A stretch of 64,000 nucleotides of DNA from Pseudomonas gingeri (GCF_013386165.1 NZ_JACAOS010000003.1:662343-726342), one strand, 5' to 3'. Numbered from the stretch's first letter, positions 45,670 through 54,703 are shown. Program-made: numbers and translations. The notes: generated by a model not told the origin, from the letters alone.

Positions 45670-45921
45670 GGTGTGTACCTCGATTGTGGCAACGCCTGTC
45701 GGTGAGCGAAGGCGTTGAATGAATCGTTAGCATTGCATAATTAAATTAAATGTTTTAAAAAATAATTTAAATAACTTACCTGAAAATATCGCCTACGCTA
45801 GTGTTCTGTCGAACCCTGGCGACTCATCCGACCGATGGGCCTGTTCATCAGGTGTAGGCGATTCTCGAGGTGGCAGCCAATCCCGGCGCCGCGCCTTGGG
45901 GCAGGGATGCGAGGTTCGAAC
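45670..45921. promoter_or_regulatory. AT-rich divergent promoter region of the alkane island
   Basis: Between the monooxygenase and alpha/beta hydrolase genes lies a stretch (about 45728-45780) made almost only of A and T, including ATGTTTTAAAAAATAATTT. A second tract with ATGTTTTGAATGTTTTTTTT occurs upstream of alkB at about 47018. Such low-GC DNA in a GC-rich genome suggests a shared control region or a silencer (MvaT/H-NS-type) target. The boundaries are approximate. Confidence 0.45.
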
Positions 45922-46914
45922 ATGGGATGGGGTGTTGGGGTTGCACTCGTTGCGGCGGCGAATGTCGCGCTATGGGCTATCAGCTCGCGGATCAATCGGA
46001 ATATCGAGGCCGCGGTGCCGTCCGAAGGGCGTTTTATCGAAGTGGGCGGCGAGTGGATTCATTACCTGGATGAGGGCAGCGGTCCGCCTCTGGTGATGAT
46101 CCATGGGCTGTCGGGCTGTGGACGCAACCTGACCTATGCCTTGTCGCCGCGTTTGCGCGAGCAGTTCCGGGTGATCACCCTGGACCGACCCGGCTCCGGC
46201 TACTCTTCCCGACGTCCGGACGCCGGGGTCGATATTCCCGCGCAGGCCGGCCTGATCGCTGAATTCATCGATAAATTGAACCTGGACCGTCCCCTGGTGC
46301 TCGGGCATTCCCTGGGCGGTGCCCTGGCCTTGTCTCTCGCCCTCGATCACCCACAGTCGGTTTGCGGCCTGGTGCTGGTGGCGCCCCTGACCCATCCCCA
46401 ACCCATCCTGCCTCCGGTGTTCCTGTCGCTGGCGGTCAGGCCGGCGTTAGTGCGGCGCTGGTTCGCGCAGGTCCTGGCCACGCCCATCGGCTGGCTCGGG
46501 CGCAAGGCTCTGGTCAAGGCCGTGTTCGCCCCCGAGTTGCCCCCCGATGACTTTGCCACGCGTGGCGGCGGGCTGTTGGGCCTGCGCAGCCGCAACTTCT
46601 ATTGCGCCTCCAGCGAGATCGCCACGGTCAACCAGGATCTTCCCGGGATGGTCAGGCGCTACCCGCAACTGACGCTGCCGGTGGGCCTGATCTATGGCTC
46701 CAGGGATCGCGTGCTGAATTACCGCAAGCATGGCGAATCGATGCTCGGCAAGCTGCCAGGGCTAAGCCTGGAGATTATCGACGGGGCCGGGCACATGTTG
46801 CCCGTCACTGCCGTGGAGCCGGTGGCTGAACTGGTTCTCACCATCGCCCGGCGGACAAAGTCATCCCCCGATCTCGCCCCCAGCCTGGCAGCCCCGATAC
46901 TGGGTGTTTCCTGA
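45922..46914 (+). CDS. Alpha/beta hydrolase with N-terminal membrane anchor
   Basis: About 330 residues. A hydrophobic N-terminus (MGWGVGVALVAAANVALWAI) works as an uncleaved anchor or signal. The fold follows with oxyanion region MIHGLSGCGRN, nucleophile elbow GHSLGG (Ser), acid in YGSRDRVL and His in GAGHMLPV. It belongs to the group of esterases and epoxide-type hydrolases; beside a Baeyer-Villiger enzyme the expected role is hydrolysis of the ester product. The start at 45922 has GAGG seven bases upstream; 45907 is an alternative. It is divergent from the monooxygenase operon and 241 bp upstream of alkB. Confidence 0.85.
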   Translation: MGWGVGVALVAAANVALWAISSRINRNIEAAVPSEGRFIEVGGEWIHYLDEGSGPPLVMIHGLSGCGRNLTYALSPRLREQFRVITLDRPGSGYSSRRPDAGVDIPAQAGLIAEFIDKLNLDRPLVLGHSLGGALALSLALDHPQSVCGLVLVAPLTHPQPILPPVFLSLAVRPALVRRWFAQVLATPIGWLGRKALVKAVFAPELPPDDFATRGGGLLGLRSRNFYCASSEIATVNQDLPGMVRRYPQLTLPVGLIYGSRDRVLNYRKHGESMLGKLPGLSLEIIDGAGHMLPVTAVEPVAELVLTIARRTKSSPDLAPSLAAPILGVS

Positions 46915-46976
46915 TCGAGCCGCTTGCCGATTGATCGGCTGCTGCGTGATGACATTCACATTCAGTAAAAAAGTAG

Positions 46977-47005
46977 TTGACGAGCTAACGAAATCGGGCT
47001 AAATA
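46977..47005 (+). promoter_or_regulatory. Candidate sigma-70 promoter for alkB
   Basis: TTGACG (46977-46982), a 17-base spacer and TAAATA (47000-47005) give near-consensus -35 and -10 boxes about 150 bp before the alkB ATG. An extended A/T tract directly follows and would form part of a long 5' leader. Confidence 0.5.
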
Positions 47006-47155
47006 TTTAAAAAAATGTTTTGAATGTTTTTTTTAAAAATGCGATTGAGCGATTAAAATAATGAAAATAACGCTTTCTGACACATTTGCTTTCTCCCTGC
47101 CTGCCCAGCGTCCGGCTGCGCGATTGTCTTCCGTTGCGCTCCTGCGGAGGCAGCC

Positions 47156-48433
47156 ATGAATGCTTCCGTGGCGGCACCTGGGATCTGGACCGATGGTAAA
47201 CGGCATCTCTGGTGGTTGGGTGCCTTGCCGATGGCCACCCCCTTGTTGTCTGGCCTCTTCGCCCTCACCACCGGCATTCAGTCCTTGTGGTGGAGTGGGG
47301 TACTGGTGATCTTCGGGCTGATCCCGATGATCGATGGCCTGCTCGGCGAAGACCGCAGCAACCCACCGGAAACCGTGGTTCCGGATCTTGAAAAACAAAC
47401 CTACTATCGCTGGATCATCTACACCTGCGTGGCTCTGGTCACCCTGTCGATGCTGAGCACTGCCTGGCTGGCTGCGGGCGGCATCGACTGGCTGATCGGC
47501 GGTGGCCTGTTACGGCTCAGCGAGGCGTTGTCGTTGCACGGCGCAGCGGCGACACTGTTGGCCTACATCACCGAGCGGGCCCAGGTGCATGGCAGCGTCA
47601 GTGCCTTCACTTACCTGGGCATGGCGATGTCCACCGGGGCCGCCACGGGCATCGCCATCAATATTGCCCATGAACTGGGACACAAGACCCGGCCATTGGA
47701 ACAGTTCCTGGCCAAGTTGTCCCTGGCGCCGACCTTCTATGGTCACTTCTTCGTCGAGCACAATCGCGGCCACCATGTGCGGGTGGCGACCCCGGAAGAT
47801 CCGGCCAGCTCGCGCCTGGGGGAAAGTTTCTGGAGCTTCCTGCCACGCTCGGTGTATCACAGCCTGCGTTCGGCCTGGCACCTGGAACGTGATCGGCTGG
47901 GCAAACTCGGACTGCCGGCCCTGCACTGGAAAAACACGGTACTCGGCGCCTGGATGTTCAGCGTGGTGATGTGGGGCGGCTTGATCCTGTGGCTGGGCAG
48001 CGCGGTGATTCCTTTCCTGCTGATCCAGGGCATCTACGGGTTCTCGTTGCTGGAAGTGGTGAACTATGTCGAACACTACGGCCTGCTGCGTCAGAAGTTG
48101 CCCAACGGTCGTTATGAACGTTGTTCGCCCCGGCACTCCTGGAACAGTAATCGGATTGTCACCAATATCTTCCTCTTTCAACTTCAGCGGCATTCCGATC
48201 ATCATGCTTATCCGACGCGCAGTTACCAGGCCTTGCGTCACTTTGATGAGTCGCCGCAACTGCCTTACGGTTATGCGAGTATGATTGTCTGGGCCTATGT
48301 GCCGTTTCTCTGGCGGCGACTGATGGATCAACGGGTATTGGCGCACTATGAAGGGAATGTCCGCCTGGCCAACTTGCAGCCTTCCAAACGCATAGAATTG
48401 TTGAAACGCCACGGCACCCGCCACAGCGATTGA
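47156..48433 (+). CDS. alkB: AlkB-type alkane 1-monooxygenase
   Basis: A 425-residue integral-membrane di-iron hydroxylase. The histidine boxes are HELGH (His172 onward), EHNRGHHVRV (Glu201-His202 onward) and LQRHSDHHAYP (His346 onward), plus the AlkB-specific NYVEHYGL. Six membrane helices are visible. It hydroxylates the terminal carbon of medium- to long-chain alkanes using rubredoxin electrons. No rubredoxin or rubredoxin reductase gene is nearby, so these must come from elsewhere. It is followed by two PraB-like genes and a FadL-type porin. Gly/Met-poor N-terminus is typical of Pseudomonas AlkB. Confidence 0.94.
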   Translation: MNASVAAPGIWTDGKRHLWWLGALPMATPLLSGLFALTTGIQSLWWSGVLVIFGLIPMIDGLLGEDRSNPPETVVPDLEKQTYYRWIIYTCVALVTLSMLSTAWLAAGGIDWLIGGGLLRLSEALSLHGAAATLLAYITERAQVHGSVSAFTYLGMAMSTGAATGIAINIAHELGHKTRPLEQFLAKLSLAPTFYGHFFVEHNRGHHVRVATPEDPASSRLGESFWSFLPRSVYHSLRSAWHLERDRLGKLGLPALHWKNTVLGAWMFSVVMWGGLILWLGSAVIPFLLIQGIYGFSLLEVVNYVEHYGLLRQKLPNGRYERCSPRHSWNSNRIVTNIFLFQLQRHSDHHAYPTRSYQALRHFDESPQLPYGYASMIVWAYVPFLWRRLMDQRVLAHYEGNVRLANLQPSKRIELLKRHGTRHSD

Positions 48434-48570
48434 ATAGAACCGTTGAATAACATGCCCACCTTGAAAAGTGTGCATGACGGGACAACTCACGTCGAGGTCG
48501 GCGGATGAGTCTCGGGAAAATATGAAGTTGACCCATAAAACAACAATAACGATCAGGAAGGACGTCAACC

Positions 48571-49062
48571 ATGCATTCAATGCTATTAGCGGTTCGGGTA
48601 CTTGCGGTACTGCTGGGTTTTTCGGCCGTGGCACCGGCGTTTGCCGCCGCGCGGATGGAACCGGCCAATAGCGAGTTCAGTGCCAAGGGCCCGATCAGTT
48701 TTGCCAAGAGCATCATCAATGCCGACTGCACCATTGAAGTCAGCGGCCGGATCAGCGCCGACGGCAGTTATGCCAGTGTCGAGAAAGTCGGTTTTGACGG
48801 TGGCCTGAAGTGCGGTCAGGTCGAAGCCACGCACTTGCCCTGGAAGCTGGTGGCCAGGGACGAGTCCAGCGGCTCGATGTCCGGCATCCAGGTCACGGTG
48901 CACGCGCCGCTTGTGGGCGGTGATTGCGGGCCGACCACAGCCCAGGGTTCCTGGAACAACAGCACCGGAAAACTCCAGGCGGCGGATGTGGCCCTGGACG
49001 GTGGCTGCACCATCAAGACGGTGTCGATCCAGATGCCGCCGAACTTTCGGGTTGTGCCCTGA
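48571..49062 (+). CDS. PraB-like secreted protein, first copy
   Basis: A 163-residue protein with a signal peptide (LAVLLGFSAVAPAFAA). The mature part is beta-rich with four cysteines. The layout C-x-I-x-V-x-G, LPWKL, CGPTT, a Gly-Cys-Thr-Ile strand and a Pro-x-Phe end is shared with the next gene, which shows the two are paralogues. The family resembles PraB, the secreted activator of alkane oxidation described in P. aeruginosa. GGAAGGA precedes the ATG. It lies 137 bp after alkB. Role probably in alkane emulsification or uptake, inferred from the family and position. Confidence 0.65.
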   Translation: MHSMLLAVRVLAVLLGFSAVAPAFAAARMEPANSEFSAKGPISFAKSIINADCTIEVSGRISADGSYASVEKVGFDGGLKCGQVEATHLPWKLVARDESSGSMSGIQVTVHAPLVGGDCGPTTAQGSWNNSTGKLQAADVALDGGCTIKTVSIQMPPNFRVVP

Positions 49063-49230
49063 ATTGAATAATGCGTCGTTCAGCGCAGTTTAAAAGTTTT
49101 AGAGCGAATATTGAAAGTTTGGCTGGAAAAGGAAGCTCGGTCGCTGTTGCTGTCGTGGTACTCCGTGTTGCCCGTAAAGGCCATTATCCCCGGCGAAATG
49201 AATCGCCATACCATGTGAGGAATAACAACA

Positions 49231-49713
49231 ATGAAAGGCATCAAAACTCTCGTATCGTTTACTGCCATTGCTGTCTGCTTAGGCGCGGCATCCATGGTTA
49301 ACGCTGCAACCATTACTCCGATAAATACCACCTTCAGCGCACCCGGCACCATTACGGTGAAATCCCCGGCGTCGTTCAACCTGCCCGTGACCTGCAACAT
49401 CACCTTTACCGGCAAGACCGCTGCTGACGGTTCTTCGGCGTCGATTACCGCGGCCACTGTCAGTGGTTCCAACTCCCTGTGCGGTGTGCCGGTGATGCAG
49501 AACCTGCCCTGGACGCTGACGCCTACCAGCACCAGCACCGCCACAGTGGCCGGCGTCAGCTTCAGTGTCATTTCGAACTGTGGCACCGCGACGATCAACA
49601 CCAACTATGGTGGCGGCGCGCTGACCGTTCCAAGTGCCCAGGCCGTGGGCAGCTGCAGCATCACCGCACTCAGCGTCTCGCCTAGCCCGACCTTTGTGAT
49701 TACCAACCCTTGA
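49231..49713 (+). CDS. praB: PraB-like alkane oxidation activator protein, second copy
   Basis: A 160-residue exported protein with a signal peptide ending near SMVNAA. The mature chain is Ser/Thr-rich, low in charge and beta-structured with four cysteines (PVTCNITF, SNSLCGVP, SNCGTAT, GSCSITAL), LPWTL in the middle and the end PSPTFVITNP. This agrees with my recollection of PraB proteins, hydrocarbon-inducible secreted factors of pseudomonads. It is closer to that family than the preceding paralogue. GAGG lies upstream of the ATG. It sits between the first PraB-like gene and the FadL-type porin; a hairpin follows the stop. Confidence 0.68.
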   Translation: MKGIKTLVSFTAIAVCLGAASMVNAATITPINTTFSAPGTITVKSPASFNLPVTCNITFTGKTAADGSSASITAATVSGSNSLCGVPVMQNLPWTLTPTSTSTATVAGVSFSVISNCGTATINTNYGGGALTVPSAQAVGSCSITALSVSPSPTFVITNP

Positions 49714-49758
49714 GGTTGAGTTGAGAACAACGTGCTGATCACTCGTTGATAAGACCGG

Positions 49759-49774
49759 CGCCTCCTCGGAGGCG
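49759..49774 (+). terminator. Terminator-like hairpin after praB
   Basis: CGCCTC (49759-49764) pairs with GAGGCG (49769-49774) around a 4-base CTCG loop, about 46 bp after the praB stop, followed by TCTGTT. It may separate praB from the porin gene. Confidence 0.5.
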
Positions 49775-49835
49775 TCTGTTGAGTGCTGGTGAGCTGGGAT
49801 GACCTGTTGCGGTTGATAATAATAAGGAGTGGGGC

Positions 49836-51278
49836 ATGAATAATAAGAAACAACAATTGCACGTCGCTATCGCACTGGCTGTTTTGGGCGGTTGGGTGAC
49901 GGCAGGGCCTGTTCAGGCCGGTGGTTTTTCCACACCCACCTACGGTGCACCAGGCTGGGGGCGTGCTTTCGGTGGTGGCTCGCTGTTCAAGAACGACCCA
50001 AGCGCTGCCTACAACAACCCTGCGGCCATGGCCTTCATTGATCAGAGTGTCGGACAGTTCACGGTCGACTATGCGCGTATCAAACTGAAGTATACGGGGA
50101 CGGCCACCGACTATCAGGGCAATCCTGCCTCGCAGACCCCTGTGGATGCCAATGGCATTCCCGGCGACCCCGTGCCCTTGACCGGCGATGGTGGCCAAGG
50201 CGGTTTTACGGCCTGGGTTCCAACCGGGTTCCTGGTCATACCGATCAATGATCGTTTTGCTTTTGGCCTTAGCCAGGTGGTCCCGCAGGGGATGCGCAGT
50301 ACCTGGGATGAAGACTGGAAAGGTCGTGACTTTGCCGTGGATACCAAGATCGAGACCGTGGGGCTTACGGGCTCACTGTCGTTCAAGGTCAACGATGCCT
50401 TTTCGGTGGGCGGTGGTGTCATCGTGCAACACACCAACGGGTTCGTCAGCCAGAACCTCAACCTGACGGGCGCTGCAGCCTTGTCCCCGGGGCTGGGGGG
50501 CATTCCCTTCCCATCGGGCGTCGGCTCGAACCTGATGCGTGTCAAGGTAGACAACACCTCGCTCGGCTGGTTTACCGGGGTGGTTTGGAAACCGACCGAT
50601 CGAGACACTCTCGGACTGAACTATCACGCCAAGATCAAGAACAAGCTGGAGGGTAAATACAATATCTACGCCGATGCGCTCGGTAGGCAGTACACCACCC
50701 AGCCGTTGGGGCCTAACGGTGAGACGCTGGTGGGGCTGGCCTATCCCGGGCTCAGCCTCAATCCGGACGGTGCCAACGCCAGTACCCAGCTGGATATCCC
50801 CGCCACGGCCGGCCTGGATTGGGTGCATGTGTTCAATGATCGTTTCACCCTGGGCGTCAGTGCAACCTGGACCCAGTGGTCTTCTTTCCAGAGTCTGACG
50901 CTGAAATCCGACGGCAATCTCATCGTCTCCATTCCCTATAACTACAAGGACACCATGATGTACTCGGTGGGCGGTGACTATCGGTTCACTGATCGCCTGA
51001 CCCTGCGCGCCGGTGTGGCCTTCGACGAGACTCCGACCCGCAATTCGACCCGAGATCCGCGGATCCCGGACAACGACCGCTGGTTCACTTCCCTGGGTTT
51101 TGGTTATGAGGTCAAGGAGATACCGGGGTTGAGCATCGATGGGGCTTATTCGCATCAGTTTGTGAAGGACGCTCCGATCAATACCCAGAACGTGGATCGC
51201 CTGGGTGGCTCGACCCTGGATGGCAACGTGGAAGCTTCCGGCGATGTAGTCAGTCTGTCGACGACCTACAAGTTCTGA
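49836..51278 (+). CDS. FadL/TodX-type outer membrane transporter
   Basis: A 480-residue outer-membrane porin (OmpP1/FadL/TodX family) for hydrophobic compounds. The signal peptide is cleaved near GPVQAGG, and the plug-domain start NDPSAAYNNPAAMAF is typical. Many amphipathic strands end with SLSTTYKF, a terminal aromatic beta-barrel signature. With AlkB and PraB-like proteins it probably takes up alkanes or fatty acids. AAGGAG lies before the ATG at 49836. Several AlkL-less alkane loci use FadL homologues for this step. Confidence 0.9.
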   Translation: MNNKKQQLHVAIALAVLGGWVTAGPVQAGGFSTPTYGAPGWGRAFGGGSLFKNDPSAAYNNPAAMAFIDQSVGQFTVDYARIKLKYTGTATDYQGNPASQTPVDANGIPGDPVPLTGDGGQGGFTAWVPTGFLVIPINDRFAFGLSQVVPQGMRSTWDEDWKGRDFAVDTKIETVGLTGSLSFKVNDAFSVGGGVIVQHTNGFVSQNLNLTGAAALSPGLGGIPFPSGVGSNLMRVKVDNTSLGWFTGVVWKPTDRDTLGLNYHAKIKNKLEGKYNIYADALGRQYTTQPLGPNGETLVGLAYPGLSLNPDGANASTQLDIPATAGLDWVHVFNDRFTLGVSATWTQWSSFQSLTLKSDGNLIVSIPYNYKDTMMYSVGGDYRFTDRLTLRAGVAFDETPTRNSTRDPRIPDNDRWFTSLGFGYEVKEIPGLSIDGAYSHQFVKDAPINTQNVDRLGGSTLDGNVEASGDVVSLSTTYKF

Positions 51279-51313
51279 TCGAAGTCGCCGCGAATGCTTT
51301 GAACGCGCGTAAC

Positions 51314-51387
51314 GGTAGGAGCAGGGCTTGCCGGCGAAGCTTCTCGGCGTCCTCAAGGACGCCATCGCCGACAAACCGGCTCCTACC
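51314..51387. repeat. REP-like inverted element (GTAGGAGC type)
   Basis: Outer arms GGTAGGAGC (51314-51322) and GGCTCCTACC (51378-51387) enclose CTTGCCGGCGA and a hairpin GGCGTCC-tcaa-GGACGCC. It is a common Pseudomonas intergenic palindrome of a class different from the other two REP doublets. It lies after the FadL gene and can terminate or stabilise its transcript. Confidence 0.8.
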
Positions 51388-51485
51388 CGATGGCGATGAG
51401 TAACGCGTATTCAAGCCCAGATCATGCATCGGATTGGCAGACTCATGCGTTAAACTGATCAATCAGTTTCCGACGAGTCAGCCCG

Positions 51486-52391
51486 GTGGCCATCAACTTC
51501 GATTTGAACGACTTGCAGGCCTTCCGCGCGGTGGTCGAGCAGGGCAGTTTTCGCAAGGCCGCCCAGGCCATCAATATTTCCCAGCCGGCACTGAGCCGAC
51601 GCGTGGACAAGCTTGAGGAAGCCCTCGGGGTCCGGCTGTTCGAACGCACCACCCGGCGGGTCAGCCTGACCCAGGTGGGCAGGGCGTTTGCACCCACCGT
51701 GGAGCGCTTGCTGGACGATCTCGACCTGGCGTTGCTGGGTATCACCGACGTGGCCTCGACCCGGCTCGGGCATGTCACGGTGGCGTGTGTACCGTCGGCG
51801 GCTTATTACTTCATGCCCAAGGTAGTGGCCCACTATCATCGGCAATACCCGAAGATCAAGGTCAAGGTGCTCGACTCCAGCGCCAATGACGTGCATGCCG
51901 CCGTGCTCAGTGGCGAGGCGGATTTCGGCCTGAGTTTCACCGGCAACCTGCAGGCGGAAATCGAGTTCGAGTTATTGGTCGAGGAGCGTTATGTCGTGGC
52001 CTGTCGCCGCGATCATCCGTTGGCCGGCCGTGCCAGTGTGACCTGGACCGAGCTGTACCAGCAGGACTACATCAGTCTCGACAAGACCTCGGGTAATCGT
52101 TTCCTGCTCGACCAGGCGCTGATGGGCATCGAGGCGCAGAAACCCAGCGTTTGCGAAACCCGACATGTCACCACCATGATCGGTCTGGTGGAAGCCGGAT
52201 TGGGGATTGCGGCGGTGCCGACCATGGCGATGCCGGTGGCCAACGAGCATCCGATTCTCACCAGTGTGCCGCTGATCGAGCCGGAGGTGATGCGCAAGGT
52301 CGGTTTGCTCAAGCGCCGGGGCCGGGTATTGACCCCGGCGGCGCGGGAACTGGAGCGCTTGATTGTCGAGATGAAGGAGTCACACGGGTAG
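51486..52391 (+). CDS. LysR-family transcriptional regulator
   Basis: A 301-residue LysR regulator. The winged helix reads LNDLQAFRAVVEQGSFRKAAQAINISQPALSRRVDKLEEALG in successive segments and a PBP2-type effector domain follows. The start is GTG at 51486. Unusually for LysR, its target is not divergent: the neighbouring ModA-like and MFS genes are convergent with it. It may regulate those genes in trans or the upstream FadL/alkane genes. Effector unknown. Confidence 0.9.
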   Translation: MAINFDLNDLQAFRAVVEQGSFRKAAQAINISQPALSRRVDKLEEALGVRLFERTTRRVSLTQVGRAFAPTVERLLDDLDLALLGITDVASTRLGHVTVACVPSAAYYFMPKVVAHYHRQYPKIKVKVLDSSANDVHAAVLSGEADFGLSFTGNLQAEIEFELLVEERYVVACRRDHPLAGRASVTWTELYQQDYISLDKTSGNRFLLDQALMGIEAQKPSVCETRHVTTMIGLVEAGLGIAAVPTMAMPVANEHPILTSVPLIEPEVMRKVGLLKRRGRVLTPAARELERLIVEMKESHG

Positions 52392-52393
52392 GT

Positions 52394-52407
52394 GCGGGCT
52401 TGCCCGC
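52394..52407. repeat. Single short REP-type palindrome between convergent genes
   Basis: GCGGGC-tt-GCCCGC lies directly between the convergent lysR and ModA-like genes, like a solitary remnant of a REP arm. It may serve as a bidirectional terminator. Confidence 0.5.
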
Positions 52408-52414
52408 CGACATG

Positions 52415-53188
52415 TCAACGAGGGACGGAATCCAGCCCGGTGGCCTTCACGGTGGCCTGCGCCGCAGGCGCCGCGAGGTAGTCCAGCAAGGCCTTGGCCT
52501 GTGCGGGATGCTCGGCGCCCACCGGAATCCCGGCGGCAAAACGCGTGACGGACTGCACCGACTCCGGGATCTTGCCGACATAAGTCACCCCGGCTACCGG
52601 CAGCAATTCGCTGACCTGTTGAAAGCCCAGTTGATAGTCACCCGTCGCCACGACCGAGGCCACGGGGATCTTCGGTACCATGGTCGCCTTGGGCTTGAGT
52701 TGCGCTTCAATACCCAGGCGCTTGAACAGCTGAGCCTGGATATACACGCCGCTGGCACTGTCGGAGTAGGCCACGGACTTGGCCTTGAGCAAGGTGTCTT
52801 TCAACTCCTGCTCGGTGCCGATGGCCGGCTGGGCGCTACCGGCGCGCACCACCAGGCCGATCCGCGAATCCGCCAGCTCGACCCGCGAGCCGGGCAAGAC
52901 CTTGCCTTGCTTGATCAACTCGTCGAGGGCGTAGCCGACCATGATCACCACATCGGCCTTTTCACCGCGCGCCAACCGATTGGGAATGGCTTCCGGGGCC
53001 TTGCCCATGGACGGCCCGAGAAAGGTGTCGAGGGTGTTGCCGCTGTCGGCGGCGAATTTCGGGCCGAGGAGTTTGTAGGCGGCGGTGAAACCGCCGGAGG
53101 TCATCACACGGATGTCCTCGGCCTGGGCGGCGATGCTCGCCAGGCCCAGGCCGCCGATCACGGCGAGTTTGAGAAACACTGTTTTCAT
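52415..53188 (-). CDS. ModA-like periplasmic substrate-binding protein
   Basis: A 257-residue protein with a signal peptide (GGLGLASIAAQAEDIRV). The mature protein has the SBP_bac_11/ModA fold with MTSGGFTAAYKLLGPKFAADSG, GEKADVVIMVGYALDELIKQG and VAYSDSASGVYIQAQLFKRLG (in segments). The classic molybdate ligands are not clearly present and no modBC is nearby. It is followed upstream by a MHS-type transporter gene, in the same direction 34 bp away, so it may bind a tricarboxylate or similar organic acid. GAGAG lies before the ATG. Confidence 0.8.
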   Translation of the reverse strand: MKTVFLKLAVIGGLGLASIAAQAEDIRVMTSGGFTAAYKLLGPKFAADSGNTLDTFLGPSMGKAPEAIPNRLARGEKADVVIMVGYALDELIKQGKVLPGSRVELADSRIGLVVRAGSAQPAIGTEQELKDTLLKAKSVAYSDSASGVYIQAQLFKRLGIEAQLKPKATMVPKIPVASVVATGDYQLGFQQVSELLPVAGVTYVGKIPESVQSVTRFAAGIPVGAEHPAQAKALLDYLAAPAAQATVKATGLDSVPR

Positions 53189-53222
53189 CGGATCTCTCTT
53201 GTTATTGGTATTGAAGGGGCGG

Positions 53223-54521
53223 TTACACCGCCGGCTGCAACTGCATCCTGGACTTGCGATAGAGGAACAGCGTCGCGCACAGGGCGCACAGCGCGGCGAA
53301 GCTCATCCAGTAGCCCGGCGAGGCCTTGTCCCCGGTGTACTGGATCAGCGCGGTGGAAATCGCCGGAGTGAAACCGCCGAACACCGCAGTTGCCAGGCTG
53401 TAGGCCAGGGAGAAACCGGCCACGCGGACTTCCACCGGCATGATCTCGGTCAGGGCTGCAACCATCGCGCCGTTGTACATCCCGTAGAGGAACGAGAACC
53501 ACAGCAGCACCAGTAGCATGCTGGTGAACGTCGGAGCCTGGACCAGCAGCGAAAGGGCCGGGTAGGCCGTGGCCAGAGTCAGGCCGGACATGGTCAACAG
53601 CACCGGACGGCGACCGATACGGTCGGAGAGGGCGCCGCCCAGGGGCAGCCAGCAGAAGTTCGAAACCCCCACCAGCAAGGTCACCAGCAGGCTGTCGGCG
53701 GTGCTCAGGTGCAGGACGGTCTTGCCGAAGGTCGGCGCATACACGGTGATCAGGTAGAACGCGGTGGTGGTCAGCGCCACCATCAGCATGCCGGCGACCA
53801 CAATCACCCAGTTCTGCGCCAGGGTGTTGAACACCTCACGCATGTTGGGACGGTGCTTGCGCTTGGCGAATTCCTCGGTTTCCGCCAGGTTGCGGCGCAG
53901 CAGGAAGATAAACGGCACGATCATGCAACCGACCAGAAACGGGATGCGCCAGCCCCAATCGGCCAGCACGCTGGTCGACATCCACTGGTTCAAGCCGTAG
54001 CCCAGGGCCGCCGCGATCACCACGGCGACCTGCTGGCTGCAAGACTGCCAGGCGGTGAAGAAACCCTTGCGACCCGGGGTGGCGATTTCCGACAGATAGA
54101 CCGAGACACCGCCCAGTTCGGCACCGGCCGAGAAGCCCTGGAGCAGGCGACCGAGCAGGACCAGGGCCGGGGCGAGCAGGCCAATGCTTTCGTATCCGGG
54201 GACCAGCACGATCAGGATGGTACCGCTGGCCATGATCGACAGGGTGACGATCAGGCCTTTGCGTCGACCGACGTCATCGATATAGGCCCCGAGGATCACC
54301 GCGCCCAGTGGGCGCATCAGGAAACCGGCGCCGAACACGGCAAAAGTCATCATCAGCGAGGCGAACTCACTGCTGGCGGGGAAGAAGGCGGCGGCGATAT
54401 AGGTGGCGTAGAAGCCGAACAGGAAGAAGTCGAACTGTTCGAGGAAGTTACCCGAGGTAACGCGAAATACCGCGCCCGCCTTGGCACGGGCGGAACTGGC
54501 GGTCGGTGTTGTGGCGTGCAT
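53223..54521 (-). CDS. MHS-family MFS transporter (citrate/tricarballylate type)
   Basis: A 432-residue major facilitator of the metabolite:H+ symporter family. [25 protein letters not shown] and [25 protein letters not shown] (in parts) are the signatures of CitA/TcuC citrate and tricarballylate carriers. Twelve helices are traceable. GGAGA is upstream of the ATG. It precedes the ModA-like gene in an apparent two-gene operon. Substrate inferred from family only. Confidence 0.85.
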   Translation of the reverse strand: MHATTPTASSARAKAGAVFRVTSGNFLEQFDFFLFGFYATYIAAAFFPASSEFASLMMTFAVFGAGFLMRPLGAVILGAYIDDVGRRKGLIVTLSIMASGTILIVLVPGYESIGLLAPALVLLGRLLQGFSAGAELGGVSVYLSEIATPGRKGFFTAWQSCSQQVAVVIAAALGYGLNQWMSTSVLADWGWRIPFLVGCMIVPFIFLLRRNLAETEEFAKRKHRPNMREVFNTLAQNWVIVVAGMLMVALTTTAFYLITVYAPTFGKTVLHLSTADSLLVTLLVGVSNFCWLPLGGALSDRIGRRPVLLTMSGLTLATAYPALSLLVQAPTFTSMLLVLLWFSFLYGMYNGAMVAALTEIMPVEVRVAGFSLAYSLATAVFGGFTPAISTALIQYTGDKASPGYWMSFAALCALCATLFLYRKSRMQLQPAV

Positions 54522-54703
54522 CGTAAGGTCTCCAGCATTTTTATGGCCTGCATCGCAGTGCAGATTTTTATTGGCCGGGATACTGGCGCAGCGCTATAGA
54601 TTTGATAAGTGCATATTTAGAATGGATTGATGCGCTTGGCGAATTAATACCAAATATTTCTGTGCCCGGTGTGGCTGTGGCAGACCCGCTCGCCACAGTG
54701 TGG

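Noticed and set aside
54662..54702. GTGGC...GCTCGCCAC as another REP element
   Set aside because: Only a short degenerate arm remains, without a proper palindrome, so it is at most a remnant.
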